A stretch of DNA of 42,497 bases from Gemmatimonadales bacterium (GCA_035502185.1 DATJUT010000087.1:1-42497), one strand, 5' to 3'; numbered from the stretch's first letter, positions 17,230 through 26,411 are shown. Numbers and translations are program-made. The notes: generated by a model from the sequence alone, not told the origin.

Positions 17230-18240
17230 ATGCAGGTGGCACGCATTCACGGCGCGGGCGACCTCCGGCTCCACGACGAGCCGGTGCCGACGCCCGGTCC
17301 GGGCGAGGCGCTGGTGCGGGTGACGGCGGTCGGGGTGTGCGGCTCCGACGTGCACTGGTGGCAGGAGGGCAGGATCGGGGACGACCGGATCGAGGTACCC
17401 CTCGTGCTCGGCCACGAGTGCGCCGGCGTGATCGAGAGCGGGGAGCGACGCGGGCAGCGGGTCGCCATCGACCCGGCGCAGACCTGCGGCCGGTGCGAGT
17501 TCTGCGAGCAGGGCCAGGTCAACCTGTGCGCCGCCCTCCGGTTCGCCGGCCACGCGCCCCAGGACGGCGCGCTGCGGAGCTACGTGGCCTGGCCGGAGCG
17601 CTGCCTCGTGGCGCTGCCCGCGTCGCTCTCCGACGCGGACGGGGCGATGCTCGAGCCGCTCGGCGTGGCGCTGTACTCGGTGGACCTCGGCGAGGTGAAG
17701 CCGGGGACCACGGTCGGCGTGTTCGGTTGCGGCACCATCGGCCTGTCGGTGATCCAGCTGGCCCGCGCGGCGGGGGCGGCCCGCGTCTTCGCGACCGACC
17801 TCCCCGCCGTGGCCCACCGGCTCGAAGCCGCGCGCCGGTTCGGCGCGACGGCCTTCGCAGCCGAGGGCGGCCGGGAGGTGGAGGGGATCCTCCGGGCCAC
17901 CGGCGGCCGCGGCGTGGACGTGGCCTTCGACGCCGCCGGCGACCCGGAGGCGGTGGAGGCCGCCGTCGCCGCGGCGAAGCCGGGAGGCCGCGCGATCCTG
18001 ATCGGGATCCCGTGCGAGGACCGGACCACCTTCACCGCGTCCACGGCGAGGCGCAAGGACCTGGCGATCCGGGTGGTGCACCGGATGAAGCACACCTACC
18101 CGCGCACCATCGCGCTGGTCGAAAGCGGGCGGGTGGACGTGCGCTCGCAGGTCACGCACCACTTCCCGCTGGCGGAGGTGGGCCGCGCGTTCGCGGTGGC
18201 GCAGCGGCGGGAGGGCATCAAGGTCGTAATCGATTGCTGA
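17230..18240 (+). CDS. Zinc-dependent polyol/alcohol dehydrogenase (MDR family)
   Basis: A 336-residue medium-chain dehydrogenase similar to sorbitol/L-iditol 2-dehydrogenases and L-threonine dehydrogenases. Catalytic zinc residues are Cys37 (GVCGSDVHWW), His62 and Glu63 (GHECAG). The structural zinc site is Cys86, Cys89, Cys92 and Cys100. The Rossmann loop is GVFGCGTIGL at about 165-175. It probably oxidises a sugar alcohol or sugar acid-derived alcohol with NAD. A role after hemicellulose breakdown is suggested only by its position 180 bp before a GH115-like gene. AAGGA precedes the ATG. Confidence 0.9.
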   Translation: MQVARIHGAGDLRLHDEPVPTPGPGEALVRVTAVGVCGSDVHWWQEGRIGDDRIEVPLVLGHECAGVIESGERRGQRVAIDPAQTCGRCEFCEQGQVNLCAALRFAGHAPQDGALRSYVAWPERCLVALPASLSDADGAMLEPLGVALYSVDLGEVKPGTTVGVFGCGTIGLSVIQLARAAGAARVFATDLPAVAHRLEAARRFGATAFAAEGGREVEGILRATGGRGVDVAFDAAGDPEAVEAAVAAAKPGGRAILIGIPCEDRTTFTASTARRKDLAIRVVHRMKHTYPRTIALVESGRVDVRSQVTHHFPLAEVGRAFAVAQRREGIKVVIDC

Positions 18241-18335
18241 GCCGGCCCGCGGCCCGGCGCCCGCCGGGAATGCCCGTCCCCCCGGGCGGGATTCGGGGTT
18301 GCGCTTCGCGCCGCCGGGCGGAAATTGTAGAGGTC

Positions 18336-18350
18336 TTGTGACTTTATCAC
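18336..18350 (+). promoter_or_regulatory. AT-rich dyad upstream of the GH115-like gene
   Basis: GTGA (18338-18341) and TCAC (18347-18350) flank CTTTA in the only AT-rich patch of the gap before the GH115-like gene, about 72 nt upstream of its ATG. It resembles a CRP/FNR-type half-site pair, but the spacer is 5 nt rather than 6. It is a candidate operator or part of a promoter only. Confidence 0.3.
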
Positions 18351-18421
18351 TCGGCCCGTGGCGCCCGACCGCGAGCGCCGCGTCGCCGGACGACCTTTCC
18401 CTCCAGTCGCGAGCGACCCCT

Positions 18422-20713
18422 ATGAGCCTGCGCCGAACGCCCGTCCTCCTGGCATCCCTCACCCTCCTCGCCGCGGCGGCGGCCGCTCAGACCGTCCCCG
18501 CCGCCGCCCCCGCCCCCTGGTCGGGGCCGGTGCGCGGCACCTGGGTCCAGACCGGGCCGGCGGCGGCGAACGACGTCGTGCTGGCCGGCGGCGGCGGCGG
18601 CGCCGAGATCGTGCTGTCGCCGGGCGAGCCGCTCAACGTGCGCCAGGCGGCGACCTTCCTGGCCGGCGACATCGAGCGGATCAGCGGCTGGCAGCCCCCG
18701 ATCGTGGACACCGCGAGCGCCGGCCGCGTCGCCATCCGGCTGGTGACGCTGGGATCGGCCCCGCTGCCCAAGGACGTGGACGTGCGCGGGATGGCCGGGC
18801 AGTGGGAGGCCTACCGCATCGTCACCACCCCGAAGACCGTGTGGCTGGTGGGGTCCAACCCGCGGGGCACCGCCTTCGCCGCCTACACGCTGTCGGAGCG
18901 GCTGGGCATCGACCCGCTGTACCTGTGGACCGGGTCCCGGCCGGAGCACCACGACCCGCTCGTGCTCAGGGCCATCCGCTACGTCCAGGGGCCGCCGACC
19001 TTCCGCTACCGCGGCTTCTTCCACGACGACGAGGACATCCTGCCGCGGCCGTTCGACGAGCGGGGCTACCCCTCGCAGCTCGGCGACGTGCCGCTCGACT
19101 GGTACAAGAGGTTCTTCGAGACCGCGCTCCGGCTGCGGATGAACATGGTCGCGCCGTACACCCGGGTGCACCGCCGCTACGAGGTGCAGGAGCTGGCCAG
19201 CGACTGGGGCCTCTACTACACCTCGCATCACTACGACATCCTGGTCTCGAATCCGTTCGGCCTGACGCGCTTCAACCTCGCCGCCGAGCGCGGCGTGCGG
19301 CCGGAGTACGACTGGTTCAACAACCGGGACGGGATGCTCACCTTCTGGAAGGCGGGCGTGCTGGAGAACCGGCACCTCGACGTGATCTGGCCGGTCGGGA
19401 TGCGCAACACCGAGGACCGCGGCTACGTGTGGCCGCAGGGCTTCACCGACGAGGACCGGGCGAAGGTGTTCCACGAGGTCATCACCGACCAGGTGAACAT
19501 GGTCCGGGAGCTGCTGCCGCCCGGCAAGACGCCCCTGTTCCACTTCACGATGTACACCGAGATGCTGCCGGCCTACCAGCAGCATCCCGAGACCTTCGAC
19601 CTGCCCTCCGACGTGATCATCGTCTGGCCGGACGACAACGACGGCCACATGCGCGGGCTGCCCACCAGCCTCGGCCGGTGGAAGCACGGGGTGTACTACC
19701 ACCTGGCCTACCTGGGCGGGAACCTCAGCAAGCAGAACGTCAGCACCGTCGCGCCGGCCACCATCGGCGCGGAGTTCCAGAAGATCGTGCAGGCGGGCGC
19801 CACCGAGTACATGCTGGTCAACATGTCCGAGGTCCGCGAGTACGTGATGGGCGTGCGGATGATCGCCGACATCACGTGGAACGCGGCGGGGGCGCTCGCC
19901 GCGCCCGATCCCGCGGGCCGCTACGTGAGCTGGTTCTCCCACGAGTACTTCGGCGCGGGCGCCGCGGCCGCGGCCGCGACGTACGGCCGGTACTTCGACC
20001 TGTTCGACGTGCCGTCGCGGCTGTGGAACGCCTCCAACGCGATCCAGCAGCTCGTCGGCCGACTGCACGACCGGGTCCTCGGCCGCGCCACGCCGCCGGA
20101 CACCGGCCGCCGGCTGGGGTTCTTCGCCCAGGTCCCGCTCGACAGCGCGCTGCCGGTCCTGCGCGCCCGCGCGCCGCAGCTCGACAGCGCGCTGGCGCAG
20201 GAAGCCCGCGCCGAGTCGCAGATGACGCCCGACCAGGCCCGCTACTTCCACGACAACGTGGCGCTGGGGCTGTTCCTCGACGCCTGCCAGACCCGGGCTG
20301 CGCTGAAGCTCGCGGACGCGCTCGCGGCCACCGACACCACCCAGATGTGGCAAATCGCGTGGCAGGCCAAGCCGCCGCTCGAGCAGCTGGAGGACCAGCT
20401 GCTGTGGGCGGAGTATCCGCCGTTCAGCCGCTGGTACCACGAGACCTGGATCCGCTCCGAGTTCTCGCCCAACAACCCGCACCGGGCCTACAACGAGGTG
20501 CGCGCGTTCCTGACGAGCCACGGGCGCGAGATTCTCACGCCGCCGCCGTTCTTCTTCCGCCCGCCGGCCGGCATGACCGGGCAGCCGGGGGTGCAGACGG
20601 CGCCCGCCGTCCCGCCCGCCGGCGCGCAGCCCCAGGCCCCGGCCTCGCCGCCGACCGCGCTGCCGACGGAGGAGGCCCCGGCACCCAAGCCGCCGGCGCG
20701 GCCGCCGCAGTAG
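18422..20713 (+). CDS. GH115-like alpha-glucuronidase, exported
   Basis: A 763-residue exported enzyme: signal peptide (about 1-22, LLAAAAAAQ), then a glycoside hydrolase family 115-like domain. GH115 enzymes remove (4-O-methyl-)glucuronic acid from internal xylose residues of xylan. Family-like segments are TFRYRGFFHDDED, LRMNMVAPYTRVH, DVIIVWPDDNDG (the family usually has WPDDN), GVYYHLAYLGG and MLVNMSEVREYVMG, where the typical family has NVGDLKPLE. The C-terminal 50 residues are a Pro/Ala tail. The protein is shorter than many GH115 enzymes, which carry an extra C-terminal domain. The ATG at 18422 gives a proper signal peptide. No strong Shine-Dalgarno was seen. Confidence 0.75.
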   Translation: MSLRRTPVLLASLTLLAAAAAAQTVPAAAPAPWSGPVRGTWVQTGPAAANDVVLAGGGGGAEIVLSPGEPLNVRQAATFLAGDIERISGWQPPIVDTASAGRVAIRLVTLGSAPLPKDVDVRGMAGQWEAYRIVTTPKTVWLVGSNPRGTAFAAYTLSERLGIDPLYLWTGSRPEHHDPLVLRAIRYVQGPPTFRYRGFFHDDEDILPRPFDERGYPSQLGDVPLDWYKRFFETALRLRMNMVAPYTRVHRRYEVQELASDWGLYYTSHHYDILVSNPFGLTRFNLAAERGVRPEYDWFNNRDGMLTFWKAGVLENRHLDVIWPVGMRNTEDRGYVWPQGFTDEDRAKVFHEVITDQVNMVRELLPPGKTPLFHFTMYTEMLPAYQQHPETFDLPSDVIIVWPDDNDGHMRGLPTSLGRWKHGVYYHLAYLGGNLSKQNVSTVAPATIGAEFQKIVQAGATEYMLVNMSEVREYVMGVRMIADITWNAAGALAAPDPAGRYVSWFSHEYFGAGAAAAAATYGRYFDLFDVPSRLWNASNAIQQLVGRLHDRVLGRATPPDTGRRLGFFAQVPLDSALPVLRARAPQLDSALAQEARAESQMTPDQARYFHDNVALGLFLDACQTRAALKLADALAATDTTQMWQIAWQAKPPLEQLEDQLLWAEYPPFSRWYHETWIRSEFSPNNPHRAYNEVRAFLTSHGREILTPPPFFFRPPAGMTGQPGVQTAPAVPPAGAQPQAPASPPTALPTEEAPAPKPPARPPQ

Positions 20714-20732
20714 TCGCCGGTCGGAAACGAAG

Positions 20733-20768
20733 CCGCCGCAGGGCGACGTTGGCGTCGCCCTGCGGCGG
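20733..20768 (+). terminator. Strong hairpin after the GH115-like gene
   Basis: A perfect 15-bp stem (20733-20747 with 20754-20768) and a 6-nt loop lie 20 nt after the stop codon. It is followed by TCTGTCG rather than a U-run. Its stability and placement support transcription termination. Confidence 0.7.
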
Positions 20769-20877
20769 TCTGTCGTCCAGCCGGGGCCGGTCGAGCGGGC
20801 CCCGGCCGAGCGCTACGCCGCCGCCGGCCGCGGGACGCCCCTGACCCCGGGGCGCCCGCCGCCGGACGGCGGATCCG

Positions 20878-21303
20878 TCACGCGCCCCCGCGCAACGCGC
20901 GGATCAGCGTCTCCACCCCGCTCACGTACAGGATCTCGCACGGGCGGGGCCCGGCGACCCACATGTCGTACTCGCCGGTGATCGAGGTGCGGAACACGTC
21001 CCCCGCCAGCAGGTCCAGCTCACTGCCCTCCTGGCTCCGCACCCGGGCGCGGCCCGACAACACCAGGCCGACCGGCTCGGGTCCGCCGTGCACGGGCGGG
21101 GACGACCCCGAGACGCACTCGGACCACCGCCAGCCGGGGGCGTAGCTCGCCTTCCCGATGGACTGGCCGCCCAGCGTCACGATCTCGATGCGGCCGCTCT
21201 CGAACGCCAGCAGGCGCTCGGCGGTGTGGAACCGCTTGACGACGGCGGAGGTGTCGGACTGCGCCAGCGCGGACACACGTGCTGCCTGACCCAAAGGTGG
21301 CAT
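20878..21303 (-). CDS. Cupin-domain protein
   Basis: A 141-residue single-cupin protein. The barrel pattern runs GKASYAPGWRWSECVSG, VGLVLSGRARVRSQEG, DLLAGDVF and DMWVAGPRPCEILYVSG. It closely resembles small cytoplasmic cupins annotated only as cupin-domain proteins. The usual metal-binding histidines are mostly missing: the HxH position reads SSPPVHGG, leaving one His. It may bind a ligand without catalysis. The ATG at 21303, with GAAGGGG 5 nt upstream, is preferred to an upstream start. Confidence 0.7.
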   Translation of the reverse strand: MPPLGQAARVSALAQSDTSAVVKRFHTAERLLAFESGRIEIVTLGGQSIGKASYAPGWRWSECVSGSSPPVHGGPEPVGLVLSGRARVRSQEGSELDLLAGDVFRTSITGEYDMWVAGPRPCEILYVSGVETLIRALRGGA

Positions 21304-21478
21304 CAGAACCCCTTCTGCATCGGGCGTCGGTGGACACTCCGGGGGCCGGCTCGATGCGGTAGGCACTCCGGAGACGGGTCATGCGTCGTGATACACCAAG
21401 GTCGCCCTCGGGATTCACGGGGCGGCGCCACGGGCGGCCGCGGCGGCCCGAGGCCGCCCAGCGGCGGGCAGCGTCGCG

Positions 21479-23659
21479 TCAATTCCCGGGGTGGTACTCG
21501 CGCTCGGTGTGGCCCACGAGCTGTGACCGATAGAAGTAGACGGGCCGCAGATTCCCGGAGACGTAACGCTGGGCCTCGTCGTCGAAGTGGGGCGAGGCGG
21601 GATCGCCGCTCTCGCCGCCGGCCGTGACGGCCCAGGCGCGCACGCTGTCCCCGAACTCCACCACGGCCACGAAGCTGTTGCCGCCGGTGCCGTACCAGCG
21701 CTTGGTGTTCCCGTAGGCGCGGGCGCCGAACGACGCCAGCGAGCCCCACTGCGACGACGTGAAGCCCACCGGGATGCTCGGCTTCGCGTCGTCGAACAGC
21801 GGCTGGATGGAGTCGTTGATGCGCTGGAAGCGGTTGACGTCACCCCACCGGGTCTTCCACGTCCCGAAGTCCGCGGTGAGGCTGTCGCAGGCGGCGTTGA
21901 GCGCGGCGAGGCGCTCACCCGCCGTGGCGAGGCTGTCCATGAAGCGGTACACGGAGACGCCGTTGACGCGCGCCGCGCGGGCGGTGCGGCGCCACAGCTC
22001 GCTGCCCCAGAACACGGCCAGCGTGGTCGGCACCGAGGCGGTGTCCCAGCGGAAGTCCCAATGCCGCAGCAGGTGGATGGGTTCGCCCAGCGTGAGCTTG
22101 AGCGGGTTGTCGGCGGGCGTCCGGTCCCAGTCGCGCACCAGCTTCGGGACGAGGAGCGCGAACTCGGGCAGCCAGCTGTCGAACGCCGCGGCCGTGAGCG
22201 AGGCGCGGGTGAACTCCCGCTGGGTGGTCAGCAGCCGGAGGGCGTGGTACCCGCGCGGCGACTCCTCCGTGGCGGTCTCCACGTAGCGGGGGAACGAGTC
22301 GCGCTGCGGGCTGTCCGGACCGGACGCCGACCAGGGCCAGTTGTTGGAGTTGTAGATCCACCCCACCCTGGGGTTGAGCAGGTGCGGCGTCTCGTCCACC
22401 GACAGCAGGCCGTGATAGTCGGTGGCCGGGTTGCTCCCGTCCACCGGCTTGGTCCAGTCGAACGCCGTGTCGCGCCGCGGGATGTAGTTGGCATGGAAGT
22501 AGGCGATGTCGCCGTCGGCGTCGGCGAAGATCGTGTTGTTCGACGAGTTGGTGTGCAGCTCCATCGTCCGCCGGAAATCCGCGTAGTTCCGGGCCCTGGT
22601 CCGCGTATACGACTGGGTCAGCGCCTGCACCGGCGCCTGCATCAGGCTGACGCTGACCCACCGCTCGCCCTGCGCCCGGACGACGGGGCCGTGGCGGGTG
22701 GAGAACGCCGTGAACCGGCGCACGGCCATGCCGGTGTCGGTGCGGTAGCGGATCGTGATGCGGCGCGTGGGCACGGCCAGCACGCTGTCGCCGCGGCGAT
22801 AGAACCAGCGGTCGCCGTGGCCGGTCACCGTCTCGAGGAACTCGTCGACGTCGTCCACGCCGCTGGAGGTGTGCATCCACCCCGCGGTGGCGTTGAATCC
22901 CTGGTACACGAAGAACTGCCCCCAGGTCACCGCGCCGTACGCGTCGAGGCCGGAGTCGCTCGCCATCTGCAGCTCCGAGCGGAAGTAGAACGACGTGTGC
23001 GGGTTGATGTAGAGCAGGGCGTGGCGGTCGCGCGCGTCGCTGGGCGCGATCGCGATGCCGTTCGAGCCGGCGGGCTCGGCGAGAAACCCGGGCCCGTCGC
23101 CGCCCGGCGCGGGTGCCGGGCCGCCGTCGCCGCCGTAGAACTGCTCGAGCTGCCGCAGGTCCACGCGCTCGACGTCACCGCCGATGCTCCCCTCGGTGAA
23201 GCTCAGCGCCATCCAGGGCTCGAAGCGCCGGATGACCCGGGGGCGGACCTGCGGGTGCCGGTAGAGGTAGAAGTTCAGCCCGTCGGCGAACGCGTCCATC
23301 AGCGCCTTGAGCCACGGCGGGCTGGCGGCGTACAGCGCCTTCAGCGAATCGGGGTCCACGAACAGCTGCGTCCGGAGGTCGCGCCAGAGCGCGGCCGCGC
23401 CCTCGGTTTCGGCCGCGCGGCCGAGGGCGTCGACGTAGTTCATCTCCACGCGGTTGAAGTCGTCCTCGGCCTGGGCGTACTCCACGCCGAACACGGCGTC
23501 GGCGTCCGACGTCCCGTGCACGTGGGCGATGCCCCAGTCGTCGCGGACGATCGTGACGTCCCGGGCCTCGCGCTGCCAGCGCGCGATCTCGCCCTTCGAG
23601 AACCGCGCGGGCGCGCAGGCGGTGCACGCCGCCAGCAGCAGCAGCGACGGCCGTCTCAC
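21479..23659 (-). CDS. Penicillin acylase family (S45) lipoprotein
   Basis: A 726-residue N-terminal nucleophile hydrolase, likely matured by autocleavage into alpha and beta chains. A lipobox-like signal (LLLLAAC, Cys12) predicts a lipid-anchored periplasmic enzyme. The alpha-chain begins TIVRDDWGIAHVHG. The nucleophile Ser199 lies in GSNGIAIAPS, the GSN motif that starts the beta-chain. The motif around GFNATAGWMHT replaces the usual GHNxxIAWG. Family members cleave amides, including beta-lactam side chains and acyl-homoserine lactones. The substrate is unknown here. The GTG start overlaps the TGA stop of the upstream PLP-enzyme gene by 4 nt (GTGA), giving tight coupling. Confidence 0.88.
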   Translation of the reverse strand: MRRPSLLLLAACTACAPARFSKGEIARWQREARDVTIVRDDWGIAHVHGTSDADAVFGVEYAQAEDDFNRVEMNYVDALGRAAETEGAAALWRDLRTQLFVDPDSLKALYAASPPWLKALMDAFADGLNFYLYRHPQVRPRVIRRFEPWMALSFTEGSIGGDVERVDLRQLEQFYGGDGGPAPAPGGDGPGFLAEPAGSNGIAIAPSDARDRHALLYINPHTSFYFRSELQMASDSGLDAYGAVTWGQFFVYQGFNATAGWMHTSSGVDDVDEFLETVTGHGDRWFYRRGDSVLAVPTRRITIRYRTDTGMAVRRFTAFSTRHGPVVRAQGERWVSVSLMQAPVQALTQSYTRTRARNYADFRRTMELHTNSSNNTIFADADGDIAYFHANYIPRRDTAFDWTKPVDGSNPATDYHGLLSVDETPHLLNPRVGWIYNSNNWPWSASGPDSPQRDSFPRYVETATEESPRGYHALRLLTTQREFTRASLTAAAFDSWLPEFALLVPKLVRDWDRTPADNPLKLTLGEPIHLLRHWDFRWDTASVPTTLAVFWGSELWRRTARAARVNGVSVYRFMDSLATAGERLAALNAACDSLTADFGTWKTRWGDVNRFQRINDSIQPLFDDAKPSIPVGFTSSQWGSLASFGARAYGNTKRWYGTGGNSFVAVVEFGDSVRAWAVTAGGESGDPASPHFDDEAQRYVSGNLRPVYFYRSQLVGHTEREYHPGN

Positions 23660-24906
23660 GCCGCCAGCTCGCGCAGCGCCCGCACCAGCGCGTCCAGCTC
23701 GTCGGTGGAGGTGAACAGGTGGGGCGTGACGCGCACGCCGCGCACCCCGGCTGCGTCGATGGCGACCGTCCAGATGCGGTAGCGGTCGAACAGGAGCTCG
23801 GCCAGCCGCGCCGGCTCCAGGCCGGCCACGCCCACGTTGGCGATGGCGCCGGTGCGGGCCGGGTCGCTCGGCGTGTTGAGGGTGATGCCGGGCCGGCCCC
23901 GCACCCGGTCGGTCCAGTAGCGCTGCAGCCAGCGGAGCCGGGCTTCCTTGCGGGCGATCCCGATCGCCTGGTGGAAGTCCAGCGCGTCGTTGATCGCGAG
24001 CACGGTGTGCACCGGCTGGGTGCCGGTGTGGTTGAGCTTGCGGATGTCGTCGTCGGGCACGCTCAGGTCGGCGAAGGTGGGCCACAGCTCCGCGACGTGG
24101 TCGCGGCGGACCCACAGGATCCCCGCGCCCAGCGGGTTGCCGAGCCACTTGTGCAGCGACGAGGCGAAGTAGTCGCCCCGGAGCTCAGGGATCGCGAACT
24201 CGAGCTGGCCGAAGGTGTGCGCGCCGTCCACCATCACCTGCACGCCGTGGCGGTGAGCCATGTCGGCCACCTTCGCCACCGGCAGCACCTGCCCGGTGAT
24301 GTTCACCATGTGGCAGATCATCAGCAGCCGGGTCTTCGGCGCGATGGCGCTCTCGTACAGCTGCACGATCTCGTCGTCGGAACGCGGGTCCATCGGCAGC
24401 GAGACCACGCGGTTGACGATGCCGTGGCGGCGGGCCACGAGCGTGAACATGTCGAGCATCGCTCCGTAGTCCTGGGCCGCCATCACGGCCTCGTCGCCCG
24501 CCTGCCACCGGAAGCCGCCGATCACGGTGTCGAGCGATTCGGTGGTGTTGCGGGTGACGATCAGCTCCTCGACCGGGACCCCGCCCATCGCGGCGAGCCG
24601 CGCGCGCACGGCGACGTTGTCGTCGGCCATCCGGGTGCGCATGTAGCGGGTGGACCGGAGGTTCACGTCGCGCACCCGCCCGATGAACGCCTCGAGCACC
24701 GGCTGCGACTGCATCAGGAAGTAGCCGTTCTCGAGGTTCACGTAGTCCGCGGTGAGGAGGTACTTGCCGCGGATCGCCGCCCAGAAGTCCTCGTCCCGGG
24801 CCAGAGCGGCGGGTGGAAGCGCGGCGTAGCGCGCCCACGCCCGTTCGCCGAACAGCAGGGCGAGCGACGCGCCGCCCAGGGTGCGCAGGAACTCCCGCTG
24901 GTTCAT
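23656..24906 (-). CDS. Class V aminotransferase-fold PLP enzyme (isopenicillin N epimerase-like)
   Basis: A 416-residue fold-type I PLP enzyme. Lys253 in ASSLHKWLGNP is the Schiff-base lysine, and Asp227 in VMVDGAHTFGQ is the ring-nitrogen Asp. TRNTTESLDTV forms the phosphate-binding helix. Similar proteins are annotated as isopenicillin N epimerases or cysteine-desulfurase-like. The N-terminus (MNQREFLRTLGGASLALLFG) resembles an export signal without the twin Arg, so a membrane or periplasmic location is possible. GGGGAGG precedes the ATG. The stop overlaps the start of the acylase gene. Confidence 0.87.
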   Translation of the reverse strand: MNQREFLRTLGGASLALLFGERAWARYAALPPAALARDEDFWAAIRGKYLLTADYVNLENGYFLMQSQPVLEAFIGRVRDVNLRSTRYMRTRMADDNVAVRARLAAMGGVPVEELIVTRNTTESLDTVIGGFRWQAGDEAVMAAQDYGAMLDMFTLVARRHGIVNRVVSLPMDPRSDDEIVQLYESAIAPKTRLLMICHMVNITGQVLPVAKVADMAHRHGVQVMVDGAHTFGQLEFAIPELRGDYFASSLHKWLGNPLGAGILWVRRDHVAELWPTFADLSVPDDDIRKLNHTGTQPVHTVLAINDALDFHQAIGIARKEARLRWLQRYWTDRVRGRPGITLNTPSDPARTGAIANVGVAGLEPARLAELLFDRYRIWTVAIDAAGVRGVRVTPHLFTSTDELDALVRALRELAA

Positions 24907-24927
24907 CGCGGCCTCCCCGTTGCGTGC

Positions 24928-24960
24928 AGTATAATGGTCGCAGCGGCCGGGAACGGCCAA
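24928..24960. promoter_or_regulatory. Overlapping divergent promoter (PLP enzyme / GH27)
   Basis: TATAAT at 24930-24935 points toward the GH27 gene (ATG at 24993). On the opposite strand, CATTAT (24936-24931) lies 18 nt downstream of TTGGCC (24960-24955), and TATACT (24933-24928) is an alternative -10. Both point toward the PLP-enzyme ATG at 24906. One AT patch can therefore serve both directions. Confidence 0.6.
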
Positions 24961-24962
24961 GG
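24943..24962. promoter_or_regulatory. Dyad element shared with the CE15 promoter, copy 1
   Basis: The sequence gcggccgggaacggccaagg contains GGCCG and CGGCC arms around GGAA. The same element without the central GG occurs at 28721-28738. In both places TTGGCC, its minus-strand end, sits 18 nt upstream of a candidate -10. Candidate operator or promoter box. Confidence 0.4.
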
Positions 24963-24992
24963 AGCCGCGAGGGGAGGGGGAGGGGGACGACG

Positions 24993-26411
24993 ATGCGCAT
25001 CCGCTCCGTCGCGCCGGCCCTGCGCCGGCCCGCCCGTGCGTGGCCCGGCCTGGCCCTGCTGCTCGGCGTCGCCACCGCACCGGCGGCGGCGCAGCCGGGC
25101 CCGCTCGCGCCGGCGCCGCCGATGGGATGGAACAGCTGGGACGCGTACGGGACGACGGTGCGCGAGGACCAGGTGAAGGCCAACGCCGACGCGATGGCGC
25201 GCGATCTGGCCCGCTACGGCTACCGGTACGTCGTGGTGGACATCCAGTGGTACCAGCCCACGGCGCGGGGTCACGACTACGCTCCCGGCGCCGCCCTCGC
25301 GATGGACCGGTACGGACGGCTGGTACCCGCCGTGAACCGGTTCCCGTCCTCGGCCGACGGCGCGGGCTTCAAGCCGCTGGCCGACTACGTGCACGCCCTC
25401 GGCCTCCGGTTCGGCATCCACGTCATGCGGGGCATCCCCCGCCAGGCGGTCCGGTCGAACACGCCGATCCCCGGCACGCCCTATCGTGCCGCGGACGTCG
25501 CCGACACGACGAACGGATGCGCCTGGAATCCGGACATGTGGGGCGTGGACCTCCGGAAGCCCGGCGGCCAGGCGTACTACGACGCCGTCGCGCGGCTGTA
25601 CGCCTCGTGGGGCGTGGATTTCGTGAAGGCCGACGACATGGGAAGCCACCGCTTCCAGCCGCTCGAGATCCGCGCCCTGCGCCGCGCGCTGGACCGGAGC
25701 GGCCGGCGCATCGTGCTCAGCATCTCGCCGGGGCCGGCGCCGCTCGATTCGGCCGGGTTCCTCTCGCGCCACGCGCAGCTGTGGCGCATCTCGGACGACT
25801 TCTGGGACGAGTGGCGGCTGGTGCGCGCGCAGTTCGACTACGCGCGGGACTGGGCCGGCTTCGTCGGAGTCCGCCGCGCCTGGCCCGACGCCGACATGCT
25901 GCCCCTGGGCCGGCTGCGCCTCACCGACACGGCCGGCCGCGGCGAGCCGACCCGGCTCACCCCGGACGAGCAGCGCACGGTGGTGACGCTGTGGAGCATC
26001 TTCCGCTCGCCGCTCATCGTCGGCGGCGACCTGCCGACGCTGGATGCGGCGACCCTCGCGCTGCTCACCAACCCCGAGGTGCTCGCGGTGGACCAGCGCG
26101 GGCGCGAGCCGCGCCAGGTCCTCGAGCGGCCAGGCCTGCGGGTGTGGCGCGCCGGCGTGCCGGGGAGCGCCGATCGGTACGTGGCGGTGTTCAACCTGGA
26201 CTCGGTGCCGCGGCGCGTCGATCTCGCGTGGAGCGAGGTCGGGGCGGGCAGCGGCGGCCGCCGAGTTCGCGACCTGTGGGCGCGGCGCGCGCTCGGCACG
26301 GCGGTCCGCCTGCAGGTGGACCTCGCACCCCACGCGAGCGTCCTGTACCGCGTCGGCGCCCCGCCGCGTGGGGCCTGGCCTCAGGGCAAGCCGAGCTTCC
26401 GGCGCACGTAG
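24993..26411 (+). CDS. GH27-like alpha-galactosidase, exported
   Basis: A 472-residue enzyme: signal peptide (about 1-34, ending PAAAQ), a catalytic (beta/alpha)8 barrel and a short C-terminal beta domain. The clan GH-D start motif PPMGWNSWDAYG is present. The nucleophile is Asp214 in FVKADDMG, and the probable acid/base is Asp269 in WRISDDFWDEW. SPLIVGGDLP is also family-typical. The change from KYDNC to KADDM near the nucleophile, and a long insert around 148-180, suggest altered substrate preference, possibly alpha-L-arabinopyranose or modified galactosides. The ATG follows a polypurine GGGGAGGGGGAGGGGGA ribosome-binding region. The last 31 nt overlap the convergent CE15 gene. Confidence 0.85.
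   Translation: MRIRSVAPALRRPARAWPGLALLLGVATAPAAAQPGPLAPAPPMGWNSWDAYGTTVREDQVKANADAMARDLARYGYRYVVVDIQWYQPTARGHDYAPGAALAMDRYGRLVPAVNRFPSSADGAGFKPLADYVHALGLRFGIHVMRGIPRQAVRSNTPIPGTPYRAADVADTTNGCAWNPDMWGVDLRKPGGQAYYDAVARLYASWGVDFVKADDMGSHRFQPLEIRALRRALDRSGRRIVLSISPGPAPLDSAGFLSRHAQLWRISDDFWDEWRLVRAQFDYARDWAGFVGVRRAWPDADMLPLGRLRLTDTAGRGEPTRLTPDEQRTVVTLWSIFRSPLIVGGDLPTLDAATLALLTNPEVLAVDQRGREPRQVLERPGLRVWRAGVPGSADRYVAVFNLDSVPRRVDLAWSEVGAGSGGRRVRDLWARRALGTAVRLQVDLAPHASVLYRVGAPPRGAWPQGKPSFRRT

Noticed and set aside
18336-18350. A confident CRP-type site upstream of the GH115-like gene
   Set aside because: The spacer is 5 nt rather than 6 and only 4-bp arms match. It is kept as a weak feature only.
21479-24906. 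A beta-lactam biosynthetic cluster
   Set aside because: Penicillin-acylase and isopenicillin-epimerase names reflect broad families. No ACV synthetase or isopenicillin synthase genes are in the window.
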